Positions 10,905 to 22,259 of a stretch of DNA of 64,000 nt are shown here, piece after piece. The DNA lies in NCBI GenBank assembly GCA_027943335.1, contig BSBK01003567.1, positions 124,001-188,000 of the forward strand, written 5' to 3'. Positions within the stretch are counted from its first letter, which is position 1. Each line of letters begins with the position of its first letter. The position numbers were made by a program, and so were the translations under genes. The stretch is from Chamaecyparis obtusa. Lineage: Eukaryota > Streptophyta > Pinopsida > Cupressales > Cupressaceae. The notes beneath the pieces are model-generated. The model saw nothing but the letters and a program-made list of their open reading frames with translations, did no database searches and was not told where the DNA came from.

Positions 10905-11560
10905 TAATAATAGATATTTTATTAATCGAAAGGAAATTACAAGTATAAAGATAAGAAAAACATTTAGCTACAGGATTCTAACCCATTACATTGCTTATCA
11001 TGCCACATTATGACATCCCCCCATATCAATTAGAAAAGTAACACATTACATATTTGTAAGCATATAGAAACTATATAAAAGACGACTATGACCAGCACCA
11101 TTCTCCCTGGTTCACCTGTTAACATTCACGGCCACACGCCAACAACCTTTCAGACACCCTCGAAAAAGAACTCATTCTGAGAAGTTCTTTGCATCTGAGC
11201 TTTCTTATCAGAAAAATAGTAAGCACCCTCACAAATTCATCTTCTTTCACAAATTACAGGCATATAATCTTATATTGCAAAAAAAATGTAAACCATCATT
11301 TCAAAATTTATGGTAGATTTTATAGAAACACTATGTTCTTTCTTTGTCAAAATCCAAAAAACCTTCCTAACCCCCATATTTTAAATTTTATACTCCAAGG
11401 TTTACTTTAATCCCCCCTCTCCTATTATAGGTAAACCTTCTTCCTTTTGGAAATGTAGTTGGCACCTCCACCTTCTTCATGTTCTCCTGGTAATGCATGA
11501 TGCCTAGCTTCAATTTTCCCATCCTTCCTTCCTATCTTCTAGATAGCATTCTTTATTAAC
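10894..11560 (-). other. LINE 3' untranslated end with poly(A) and AATAAA
   Basis: On the minus strand this ends TTAATAAAATATC, about 20 bases of spacer, then a run of eight A. No coding similarity is visible in the rest. A plus-strand frame (11189-11410) here is low-complexity and unsupported. Confidence 0.7.
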
Positions 11561-11781
11561 CTATTTTGTCCACCTTAAGAAAGGGATTATGCCCATCTCT
11601 ATCCCTTCTACCTCATCTTCAAAACATTCAATGTAGTCAAAAGCCCATCCTAGATGAGCCCATTCCAGCAAAGAGTCCACACCTATAATTAAATCCTCCT
11701 CAAAAAGGGCTTTCATTACCCATTCCACTCTTCGTTCATGCTCACCCAGTTCAAAGCCCCACGCCATGATCATGGCTATTG
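11561..11781 (-). pseudogene. Unknown acidic ORF in LINE 3' region (downstream part)
   Basis: A 70-codon minus-strand frame rich in Glu, Trp and Leu, with MAWGFELGEHERR near its start and EGIEMGIIPF near its stop. When G1 is removed at the GCTAT duplicate, the frame stays open into 51372-51460, where a LFHEAKHKW segment precedes it. One in-frame stop lies further up. I recognise no family. It is not a usual LINE domain, so it may be part of this LINE lineage's tail or transduced host sequence. Confidence 0.45.
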
Positions 11782-12624
11782 TGTACTTGGATTAGTACCT
11801 TAATAGGGTTAGTTTTGTCAAATAAATCAAAATAAGAATTAAATTACCACAAAAGCAATACAATTAAGCTATTTAAAAGACAAATGAGCACTCTATGGCT
11901 CTCTAATTAGGGATGTTAATGAAGAGCTCTCAGCAAGCTTCCATTAGTGACAGTCGTAATATGAGAAATTATGATAAAACAAGCTAAAACAAGTTAATTC
12001 CAAATGAAATAGACTAATTAGCTCCTAGATTTTCCTTTCTAGCTTAAAATTACAAGAGGTTTGATGTTTTTCAAATACTTGTGGATGATTATTGCTTGAA
12101 TTATGCCTTTATTTTATATATTTTGGAAAGGGTAGGGGGTGGAGTTGATTTGATCATGGTTTGATTAGGGTTAAGTCCATGGTTCCACCTTTGGAGACCA
12201 TTTAAATATTTTGTCCTCAAAGCTTGGGACAAGAGGACAAAATGGGTGGACAAGATTCTTTCTCCTTATGGGTGGTGGAGATTCGATGTGAGCTTGATCC
12301 ATGTGAGCTTGGTTCTCAAATCCTATTGGTTGATGCATTTTCCTCCCATTTGGTGGTTGAGGGAAAATAGGATTTAATTAATTGAATTTAATTAATATGT
12401 TTATCCTTGTGTACCCCTTGAATGGGTTGATTTGATTTAAATGAACTATGCAACTAATTAGATCAATTGCACAATTAATTGATTTAACTTGATTTATTAG
12501 ATTTGAATTGATTTGTTGGCTTTTGATTTTCAATTAAAATTGAATTTTGGCTTGATTTCAATTATGCTTTGATTTTTTCTTAGTTGCTCACTTGATTTGA
12601 TCTTGACCATTTTAGGTGATTACA
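11782..12624 (-). repeat. G1 3' LTR (left copy)
   Basis: Direct repeat of 50547-51371 at about 94% identity over the first 215 bases counted by hand. TGTA...TACA termini. It is followed at 12625 by the purine tract AAAGAGGGGCATT on the minus strand, which makes it the 3' LTR of a minus-strand element. Confidence 0.92.
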
Positions 12625-13990
12625 AATGCCCCTCTTTGAATCGATGTACAAAGTGTATCATTTCAAAGAATGTCTTGATCATTTCTGATACGAAGTCTTG
12701 ATTAAATTTGATGTATGATTTGATGTTTGATAGAAGATGTGGATTTTGATGATAAAATTGATGCAGTGCTGATTGATTTTAGGTTCTTGATGGTCATTTT
12801 GATGATAGGTTGTCTTATATGGTACCTGATTTGATATGATTTGATATTTGATGCCCATTTCAATTGATAAGTGAAAAAAATTCAATGAAATATTGCACTT
12901 CGATTTGATGGTCGTGCCCCTAATTTACTGATTCTGATGTCAATCCTGATTATCTGAGTGTATGCCCCCTCGAAAATGAAATGAAATTTGAGCACAGTTG
13001 AAAAATATTACATTTTTTTATCAATTTGCATGAATTAGGTCAATTAATAATGAATTTTGATTTCATTTCTGATAATGTATTCATGATTGTTTGATGAAAA
13101 ATGCCCCTAATTTGGCAGAAAGGGTGAAAAATTTGGGTCCCTAGTCATTTTCTACTAAACAACACCCTTTTAGGTCAAAATGGGCTATATAGGGGTAAAA
13201 GTCCTTTTTACTATTCATTTTTACCTCTCCTTTTGACTTTTTGCTTTGACCCTCTTTTGACCTTTTTGACGATGGTGATCCTAATTCACGAGCATAGGTT
13301 CAAGTGAGGCCACTGATACATGCATCCACCTAGCTATAGACCTCTGGTATGTACTCCCATACAACATTTCTAAAGTGCATCTATGGTTTTCCACAATGCT
13401 TACGCAATTTTAAATAGCGTGTACAAGCATATGAACTATGGCATGATTCACAATCACCCTTTTCTATAGCATGTACAAATTTGGTTATGCTTTTAATTAT
13501 TTTAGCAGCGCGTACAGGGGTTTCCTATAGCATGTACTAAGTTTTATAGTGCGTACACCTTTTAATAGTGTGTTTAATAACTTCTACAACAGTTTCACCA
13601 TTTTAAACTATGCTTTTGCATTTTAGCACTTTTAAGCATTTAAATAGCGTGTGTACCCTTTTTGGTCAAATGTGCAAACTTTTGAGTCAATTTTTTGATC
13701 CATCTAGTGTCATAAAATAGTCGATTGGCTTAGGTATCAAGTCTGGTTTGATAGCAAGTTGTCTGATGTTAGTTCAAGTAATGTAATATTGAATGTTTGA
13801 TTATCAATCTTGATTTAGCTAGTGGATGATGATAAATTTTATGTCCTCTCTGAATAGAATTAGGAAAATTGATTGTGGTTTGATTAGATTTTGATTGTTC
13901 GATTGACTTTAAATGATCCAACATGTAATGATTTTGATTTCTGATGTGTTTAACTTTCTTTTTGCAGGCCAAGCTTAAATTGCTTGGTGT
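12625..13990 (-). other. G1 3' non-coding region with iterated AGCGTGTAC motif
   Basis: AT-rich DNA without supported genes. From about 13390 to 13660 a motif close to TATAGCGTGTACA recurs about seven times at irregular spacing (variants AGCATGTAC, AGCGCGTAC, AGTGCGTAC). The frames at 12679-12885 and 13769-13972 are low-complexity, Asn/His/Ile-rich products of AT-rich DNA. Confidence 0.55.
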
Positions 13991-14039
13991 CCATCACTTG
14001 TACCCATTGTCATTTAGCATGATTGATGACTTCAGCGGT

Positions 14040-15713
14040 CCTGAATGCTGAGTCATTGGCAAATGCAGCTTGTCATTCTTTCTTTCTCTCCCTCAATTTT
14101 GCATGAATCAAGGTCTTCTCACAAATATGGCAGATCGATGGCACTCTAACCATAACACTTTCCATTTGTTGATGGGGGAGATGACCATCACTCTTGAGGA
14201 TTTGTATCAGCCACTATGCATCCCGACTCATGGAGAGTTCATTTACTACGACTAGGTCTACAATGGGACAACATGTAGGTGAGTGTTTGTTGATCTGACA
14301 ATTGGAGATGATTCTATTTAGTGGGTGCAATTCCTATCCTTTCATGTTCTTCCTATAGTTTTGGGGGAACTTGTTGGTGGATTCCTCGTACCTGATCGAC
14401 AAAGTCATGGTTTTTTCATTGGTTGGGGTCATATCCTGGAGGATATGATCGCTTAGCCATGTAGATTTGACTAGGTATCTTACGTGCTCACTTAGCTATA
14501 TCATGAGCTGCACAATATAGTGTATCATTGTAGGGCTACTCTTTCTGCAAGGGTGGTCATTCTACAACTGTGGATGTGGGAGCACATCCCTATCACTCGA
14601 CCCATCTTTGTTCATCACTGTGATCCAAGCTGGCCCTTCGCTTGGATGTATGAGGGCATGGTGGTGCAAGCCCATTTGGGAAAGTTGGAATACTAGAGGT
14701 GCATTAACGATGATATTGATCAGGTCATTTGGGGACCATACATTGGGTGTGAGGCATGGCCTGAGGATGTGGTCAAGTTACCATATATGTGTTTGCATCG
14801 ATGGATGATAGGGTGCATGCCCTTAATCATAGAGCAGTTTTGTTTTCTAAGGGTTTTACGACAGTATGGCCAGATACGGGGTATGCTATAGGGATTGGCA
14901 TTATACACCTAGGTACAGGTTGAGAGGTCTTTATGGGGCCCTAAGATAGATTATCAGACAACACGTCATGAGTTTTTATAGCTACCCCACCTTGTGTGGG
15001 ATATGAGAGATCATATTGTAGATGTAGGCATGATAGATGATTATGTCGATTGGTTTGCTCATAACCTATTTATGAGGTTCACTGATCCTGCTGAGAGAGT
15101 TTTGGGGATTGAGGAGGAGTCTGATGATGATGGTGGAGATGGTGATGGCAAGAGTGGGGTTTAGAGATGAGGTCATCAAGGATGATGGGGTTGATAAGGT
15201 GACAAAGGAGGTAGGGCTATTATACCAGTGATTGTTGTTGCACTTATTCCTCCTAGAGGTGGTGTCTGAATGAGGGGTGGTCAAGTGAGAGTTAGGGGTG
15301 GACCATATAGAGCTTTACATCAAGTTGGTCTGGATCGACTAGCCAAATGGGGCCAACATAGGGTTAGGGTTTTCAGGCAGGTTGGTGCACAAGTTGTGGC
15401 TGATGTGGATGCCCAGGCTGCATAGATATTGTTAGATCAAGTACAAGGTCCTCCAGCACCTCCACAAGATCCTCCAATAAAGACTCCTTATTCTTCTTCT
15501 ATGCCATCTACTTCTATTCCATCTTCTTCCATTCTCCCCCACAGGCTCCACCTATTCATGCTCCTTTGTAGGCTCCTCCCACATAGGTACCAATACAGAC
15601 TCCTCCTACACCAGTGTTAGCCTTATATGTTTGATCTTTATAGTCAGAGATGTTAGAGATGAGACAATAGGTTACCCAGCTCAATTCGATGATGCGGACC
15701 TTCATGGCTACTG
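14040..15713 (+). pseudogene. Plant mobile domain (PMD) ORF, antisense to G1, upstream part
   Basis: Plus-strand fragments in shifting frames follow the PMD order: NHNTFHLLMGEMTITLEDL (the hallmark near the N-terminus), GFFIGWGHILEDM, LQLWMWEHIPITRP, a WGPYIGCEAWPED segment, RVLRQYGQIRG, then an acidic tract and a Pro-rich tail (PPAPPQDPPIKTPY). PMD proteins are plant proteins, some of them transposon-borne. Antisense PMD-like extra ORFs have been described in Tat-type elements, which matches the position here downstream of G1 integrase. Many stops and frameshifts make it dead. It is cut at 15713 by N3. Confidence 0.8.
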
Positions 15714-16808
15714 TTAGTGCTCAAATCTGCAGATTATCAAATACTCCTATAATCCCAACGGACATAATCTAGCAAGATGCAAACACTAAGGTAATAAGGT
15801 TAGAAAACCTTCTTCACTTCGAGTATAAATACCCAGGTGGGTGTACCTATTCCAATTCACAATTTTGACTGAGCTCTGAATTGTGAACTAGCTCCTTCAC
15901 TGTTCTGTCCTCGCTTCCAAGATCAAATCAATATGATGAGAGAACTCTAAGTATGGCCCATATTATCCTGATACACAATATTATGATGGAAATCATGAAA
16001 GCAACAACATGAAACAATGGCTTAAGGATATTCATCCTTCTTCTTTTTAGAGTTGAACTCAAGGAAGGTTGACCTCATTCAGTGCTTCTACAAAGCATTA
16101 CAAAGCATATCTATGAACTTGTCACAGAATGATTCAAGTTCACAATTGTACAAATAAAATAAAATGAAATGGTTATTTAGATTTAGGGTGGCAAATCAGT
16201 GTAAATAGATCTGAAACCAGTGCCTTATCCACTTGGGTGATAGAGTCAAACCCTACCCCTACATATAACTATCAAAACTAATTTTCTAAAACTCAAATGA
16301 CATGCCTAACATACCATCCTTTTAATTCATACTACTGCTATCAAATTCATACATGGATTAGTTGTTCCCAGAGATCTCCCCTAAGATTTTACTCTTTCCT
16401 TGAAAGAAACTTAAGCTTAACCCCTATATTCACCTTGTGAATAATGCATTCAAGAAAGCCTTGCAATTTAAATACGTAAGAAAACTAACACTCTCCATAC
16501 ACAAAGACAGCAAAATAATAGTAACAGAGCTTCAATGTTTTGTATTAATGGTCAAAATGCATAGATATAGTATCCTCTCACTTTTGAAAATAAGGTTTTG
16601 TATTCAGAACCTTTCGTACAGAGTATTTTCAACCACCTTTGAAATGAACAAAGACTTACTACTTATACCAATCAGCCATCTTGGAATCCTCAAAAGGATG
16701 CAACAAGCTTCAGATGGCTGTTAAAAGATCCTGCACTAAAAACAAGATTACAAATAGAGAAAGTTGTTTGCAACAATAGATTACAAATATCTATTTCCAA
16801 CAATCCCG
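15714..16808 (-). repeat. N3 putative 3' LTR
   Basis: 1095 bp with TG...CA ends (TGTTAG...CCAACA), bounded inside by a purine-tract-like sequence. No partner copy is found in the window. Its short frames show no coding features. Confidence 0.55.
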
Positions 16809-17057
16809 CAAGTGGCATCTTTGTCTAAAGATATTTCAGAGCAGTTGTTAAATTTGTTGCATGAATGATGACCGCCATCCAGCTAATTTACATCATCCTC
16901 TATTTGAAACCACTCTTCCTCTAATTTTGTATCAGGTTCCATGCGTAATTCAAATTTGGCTAGGTGTCACATTCATGTCTATGATAACTTTCTTGACATC
17001 TTTGTCCCTTTTTACCTTGATCTTCAAAGGTTTGGAGTACTAACACCTGTCGCTTCT

Positions 17058-20000
17058 TCACCTGATTGCTCTTTCTTCTAAATCTTCTGATAGATATGTG
17101 GATTCCCAAGTCATGTAGGTTTCTTCACTTGGCCAATGAAAGGCAAGGACCTCATCTTTCTTTGGGGACAACTTTTCCCACTCAGCAACCAATTGGTGAA
17201 CCTCTATTCTTACACTAGCAAAGTATATCCTAGCATCCTGAAGGAGTTCAATAAAGTGTACGAATGGGGTATTATCATCTATACATAGAATGACATTTAC
17301 TTTAGTTAGTACTTGTCTATCTATTTGCTCCATCCATTGACCTTTATCCTTGATTACCCCATCTGCCTTAATAAGACCAGGGAAAATTTGGAAATCATCC
17401 TAGAAATATCTTGTCCTTAAGATTTCTGACCTTCTTCTTATACTCTCCCTATTTACCTCAAAGTCAAAAAGATTCTTGACAACCCTATAAGTATTTTCTA
17501 GCTCAATATTTATTTATCCTTATTTTGATCAAACCATGACCTCAGACTATCTTTTCTTGCAGACCATCTTTCCAAAATTTTGTCCACAGTAGCCACCTTT
17601 TTCTGAAAAATTGCTAAGACATTTGCCAATTGTTTTGCAGATTTGTATATTTCTTTAGGCCTCACCTTTGCAACAAAATGTGACACAACATCTTTTATCT
17701 TCTCACCTAACCTATCCTTTACTTTTTGATCAATATCCTCTTCATCTATGGAAGGAGGAAAAGGGGAAGGGGGAAGTTCAATAATAGGGCTTGATGAGGA
17801 AGGCCCTACAGAGGAGGAAGCTATCTGAATTTGCTCTGATAATTGTATTGGGCCATGTTCTCCCAATTTCTTTCTTAAATCTACAATCAGAATATCTCTC
17901 TCAAGAATCCCTTGTTTCATCTCACCATAAACCTTCAAAACTGTTTCCAGTTTTGCAGTGAGCTCTTCCTTCTCTTTAGCTTCCTTTTCTACCACCTTTG
18001 TTGTTAATTGTGCCATGGCCATTACCATACCTGATGCTTCCACCAAAGAAGTATCAGTAACTCTTCTTACAATTAGACTCCCTGAGAGGTCATCTTTGAC
18101 AATTTGCTTTCCTTTATCACTTTCATTCTTTCTTAAAGACCACATTACCAATGCTTGATGATTATCACTGAAAGTGACTCCCTTAACAGCTTGTTCTGCT
18201 TCCTCTAGAGTTCTATGGAGAGGAGTGGTCTATTTTCTAACTACATCAAACACTACTGCATTAGCTATATCCCATTCTAGGAGGATTAGTACTCCTGACA
18301 TCTTTACCATATCTCTTCCCTATTCTGGAGTGATTTGTTTAAACTTTGCAGTCATCTCTATTTTCACTTCTTCCTCTATGACTTGTAAATCCTTCTCCGG
18401 ATTCTCTTCATGTCTCTTCTCACAGATTTCTTGAAATTGTTTGATGTTTAATTTCCAAAGAAATTTCATAAAGGCCCTAGTTTTAACAAAAGTGTCATCA
18501 ACCAAAAATTCTTCACAAGCTTGCTTGATTACAAGGTCCAATTCAGTACCTGCTAATTCCCCTGCTGTTAAATCCAACTTGGGTTCTTATGGTAGCTCTG
18601 GCACTCCCTCATTTACTTCTTCATAAGTCATAAAGATTTGACCTAGAGCATCTACTTGTTGTACTTGTTTTGCAATCTCTTGGTCATCAAAAATTCTTAT
18701 AGGAGACTGTGATGGGGAGTACTCCTTTTCCACATGAGCAGGTCTTTCTTCCAATCTTTGCCTTTTTGATGGGGGTGGAGAATCAATTATATCCTCAGAA
18801 GTTTGAGGACGAGGAGAATCGGGGATCTCCACAATCTCCTTTTGTTTTCCAACCTATTGTGAGGTTGATGGGATATCCCTTTTATCTATTTGCTTTTGTT
18901 GGCTCTGTTCTAGTATCACCACATTGTAACCAGTCTTCTTTTGCACCATGTACCTCCCCGGGGGTAACCCTTTTGCAAACACAGGCTTGCTCAATAATTG
19001 TCTAGCCTTTTCTGGATCATCCTTCATAACCTTTTCCTTCTTCTCATTTAGGGTTTGAAAAATATCTTGAAAACAATTCATAAGAGTATCTATTTTCTTC
19101 CCCATTGGAGTTATGCTTTTCAGGGGATCCCATCCCGAATCAAATTGCCGAATAAAATCTAGTGTCTTCCTGTATACCAACCATTTTTCTTTCATAACCT
19201 CTTGTTCCTGTATCTTTGCTACATTCCTGACAATATCTTCAGGGAAATTAAAAATATGGTTGATCATGGCACACTTGGCTCTCTTTTTAAACATTTCATT
19301 ATAGAAACCTTTTGGATCTGTTGTTCTAGCAATTACAGTAGCCATATGGTATGGAGCCATAATTTTATCCATGTAAACCCATCCACCCTTGGTAATTATG
19401 AATTGATGGGCAATGGTAACATTCGGGAATAAAGTCCCCTTGCCTTTCCCAGTGAGGGCACACTCTTCAATATCTCCTAATTACCTTAAGAACTCTGCAA
19501 TTCCAATCCTAAGGGGTACCTGATAGGTCAATATAAAAGGGGTCCCCCTGAAACCATACAACCTGATAACAATTGATACATTGTAAAAAATAACATCTCC
19601 CCAATTGTGTACGATGTTCAGGTTCTTAGCAAAATGGTTTGGCCTAACAAGCTGTGCCAACACTGTTGGGATTCTTGGGTTGTCTAAGACAAACAGCTTC
19701 CTGAGTCTAGCTGCAAAACATTTATCAAAATTGATGAAACTATGATCCTTCTTATCCTAGGTCATTGTGAGGCTCCATAGTTGGACTGGCATGTCTTCAC
19801 CATCCTTCTTTCTCACCAATTCCATTTCTTGTTCAAAATAGCTTGCTCCTTTGAACAGAAACATGACCATTATGAAAGAGTACCAGCAAAAGGGCCTATC
19901 ACCTTCATTCTTTTGAATCTTTATTAATCCATTATGGATTAATTCAGCAATAAAAGGAGCAAAATCAAAAGTGATAGACACGTGTGCATGTAAAATTTGG

Positions 20001-20767
20001 ATCATCATGCACATCAAGTGTATTGGCATCCTTTCACTAACATCCTCTCCAAAAACCTGACATAATGACCAATATGCACCCTTAGCTTTGAGATCAAAAT
20101 ATTCTATTTTAAAAGGCTCCTGAGTGTTCTGCCCCACAACAACCATTTTTCCAATTTTGGTGCAGAAATCCTTCAACAACTTGCCTCTAAAATAGTTCCT
20201 TTGTGCATTATACACTTGCCTTAGTTCTTCAAAGTCAATGCTCTCCAAACTTTCTGAGGGTTCACTTAACCTAAACACCTTCCTAATTTCTTCAGCAGAA
20301 ACTTTAATTAATAACACTCCCTTTGCATCCCTAATTTCTTTAGTGATTGGATCATAATTCTTTGCAACCTGGGTCATCAAATCTACATCTAAAAAGACAT
20401 GAGGCATGACAAGTTTTCCTAGGTCAGACTACCATATATTGCTTGCAGGGTGAGGGGCATTTCTCTGACTAAAACCTACTTTGAATAATTCCATTCCTGT
20501 GGTATCAGAGTCACCTCTTGCGTTGATTGTACCAATTTTGGCCTCTCTAATAAAATTTGTCGTGTCATATAAACCTTCTACTATTTTTACCCTAGGATCT
20601 TTGGGAATCAGACTCTTGGTTTTCACCGGGGTAGTGGAAGAGCCGAGAAGTAACTGCAATAAATCTTCATGCAAACCTCTTTCACTATACTCTATTTTAC
20701 TCGACAATTCTTTCCTTGGTGCCATTTTAAGGTTTATCTTTGAAAGAAACCTTTGCAAGATAGACAA
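17058..20767 (-). pseudogene. N3 long coding region of unknown function
   Basis: Seven minus-strand frames follow one another from 20767 to 17058 with few interruptions, about 1,200 codons in total. In order: a basic start (MAPRKELSSKIEYSERG), a globular part with VEGLYD and VFLDVDL segments and a FIAELIHNGLI hydrophobic core, a region with a FDSGWDPL segment and a Lys/Glu helix, a Ser/Pro stretch (SPRPQTSEDIIDSPPPSKRQ), a long heptad-like helix with EKEAKEKEEL, an IELPPSPFPP linker, and a Trp-containing C-terminus. I recognise no family and see no gag Cys knuckle, protease, RT or integrase. The layout parallels the unknown regions in N2 and H4. Several stops remain, so it is probably decayed. 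Confidence 0.6.
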
Positions 20768-21085
20768 AATACAGACTGTGATTCTTTTAGTAAGGAAGAA
20801 AATCGCACAAGAATTTCACCAACCTTTTTTCTCGAAAACCATCAGGGAATAGCAGCCAAACCTCAGAATTCTTCATGCCTGAGTCTCTAAAAAATTTTGA
20901 TCTCTTTGTGCTTCTAAAAGTGCACAAAATTTTGATATATGAGCCACTAAAGTAGTCATGTCAACAATTAATTTAGCACGATTGAAACAATTACTCCTTC
21001 GTAAGAGTGAACTGTCACTTCTTCAATGGGAAGCTTCAACTTTGCACCATTTTATCTTCAGTTTGAAAAAGAACCGTCGATCCTC
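20768..21085 (-). other. Sequence upstream of the N3 coding region
   Basis: No domain is recognised. A short minus-strand frame starting near 20873 reads into the segment just upstream of the coding start. It may be leader sequence. Confidence 0.35.
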
Positions 21086-21089
21086 ATTA

Positions 21090-21765
21090 GTAGATGATCT
21101 AACAGCCTATCACATGATCACATGGCATGAAAAACACTCACGCGAACATGCAACTAACCGTCACGTTACCTTTCTATTTTTGGCGGTCTCCTGTAACTTC
21201 CTCCATTAACACAAAATGTTATTTGCATGATCGCATAGCTTAAAAGAAGCTTATGCAAACATGTGAAAACCTGTTAGAATTCACCATCATTATCTTCTTT
21301 TACATCGCCAGTCCCACCTCGCCTTTTTCAATAAATAAATTCCACGCTTGCAACACCTGGCTAAATGTCAGGTACTTTCTTTCTTTCCAAGCACCGGTGT
21401 CTGCTGACACTAACCAATGAGAAAACATTATTTATGCACATCTGTCAAAGGTTTCACTGGAGAATCGCACTTGGTTTAATGCAAGATCAACAGCCTGTTG
21501 CATGATCACATAGGCTTAAAAGATCCCATGCGATTATATGACAGCCGTCTGATCTTCCCCTTACTGCTTTAAACCTTTGGAGATTCTTCTGTTACCAGCC
21601 CTACTGTCCTTGGCAAATAAAATGCCACCACTTGTGAGATACTTGTCAGTGGTCCCACCTTGTTTCCGCATCAAGCTTTATTATAAAATCAACAGTTATT
21701 TCACATGTTTGCATGGCTTGGAAATATTCCATGCGAACACGCGACCGCCATTAGATCTTCTTTAA
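21090..21765. repeat. Four diverged copies of a hairpin-forming motif
   Basis: Copies at about 21101-21160, 21221-21270, 21486-21557 and 21689-21762 share an AACAG-like start, then TGCATGATCGCAT, RGCTTAAAAG and CCATGCGAACATGCGAC. Within each, GCATRGCTT can pair with the downstream AAG...ATGC part. Copy 4 has GCATGG and CCATGC arms and copy 2 has AGCTT and AAGCT arms. Spacing is 115-270 bp. They lie upstream of the N3 coding region on the minus strand. Confidence 0.65.
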
Positions 21766-22167
21766 AGATTCATGGTTGGATGAAACTTGAAACATTAGAA
21801 TACAAGGTAATTAGGTCATAGGGAATGTTATTTATATCACCGGGTTTCTAGACGAAGAGATATAACCCCCACGTGAAAAATAAATGCATGTGCTCATTAA
21901 TGGACCTAAGTGACTTAAAAATTAATGCTCAAAAAGAAATGAAGAGATTGACTTAGGGTTTATTTTGAAAATGGAAAACATTTTGGGGCTTTTAACATGA
22001 ATTCAAAATTCTTTGAGGACAAGACCTAGGGTAAGGATTTTTGAAATAGGGCTATGACAATTTTTTGAAGAAACTCCAACACCTGTACCTAGGAAAACTT
22101 CACAAACCAGAGGACTAAACCAATGTTTGGACAAAAACCTCAAAAAAAAAAAGAATACTCCCAACAG

Positions 22168-22259
22168 CTACTATGTGTCAGCATGGATTACAGGCTAGCT
22201 TAACTAGGGCTCCAGATGTTGATCGTGGTCCTGATGGTGTCGTTGGTTCTAGAACTTGA
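22168..22259 (+). pseudogene. PMD ORF, tail downstream of N3
   Basis: Continuation of the antisense PMD frame after N3: GCTAC, then an open frame with CQHGLQASL and VDRGPDGVVGSRT, ending in TGA at 22257-22259. The first five bases duplicate the target at 15709-15713. Confidence 0.6.

Larger units (their letters stand above)
15714..22167 (-). mobile_element. N3: LTR element with unknown ORFs, inserted in the PMD frame
   Basis: The left boundary TGTTAGTGCTC (15714) is preceded by GCTAC. The right boundary CCCAACA (22167) is followed by GCTAC. The left 1.1 kb behaves as a 3' LTR: it ends TTTCCAACA at 16808 next to a minus-strand GCCACTTGCGGGAT, which resembles a copia purine tract. Removing the element leaves the PMD frame open through a MATMCQHGL segment to a stop at 22259. 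The right LTR cannot be recognised beyond a short TGTTGGGAGTA start similar to the left LTR's TGTTGGAAATA, and no tRNA primer site is visible. It has no polymerase or integrase. The boundaries are well supported, the class less so. Confidence 0.65.

Noticed and set aside
14720..15284. Minus-strand frames over the PMD region
   Set aside because: The plus strand carries recognisable PMD motifs here; the minus frames have none.
20768..22167. A full 5' LTR for N3
   Set aside because: Comparison by eye with 15714-16808 found only about 11 similar terminal bases, so I did not annotate one.
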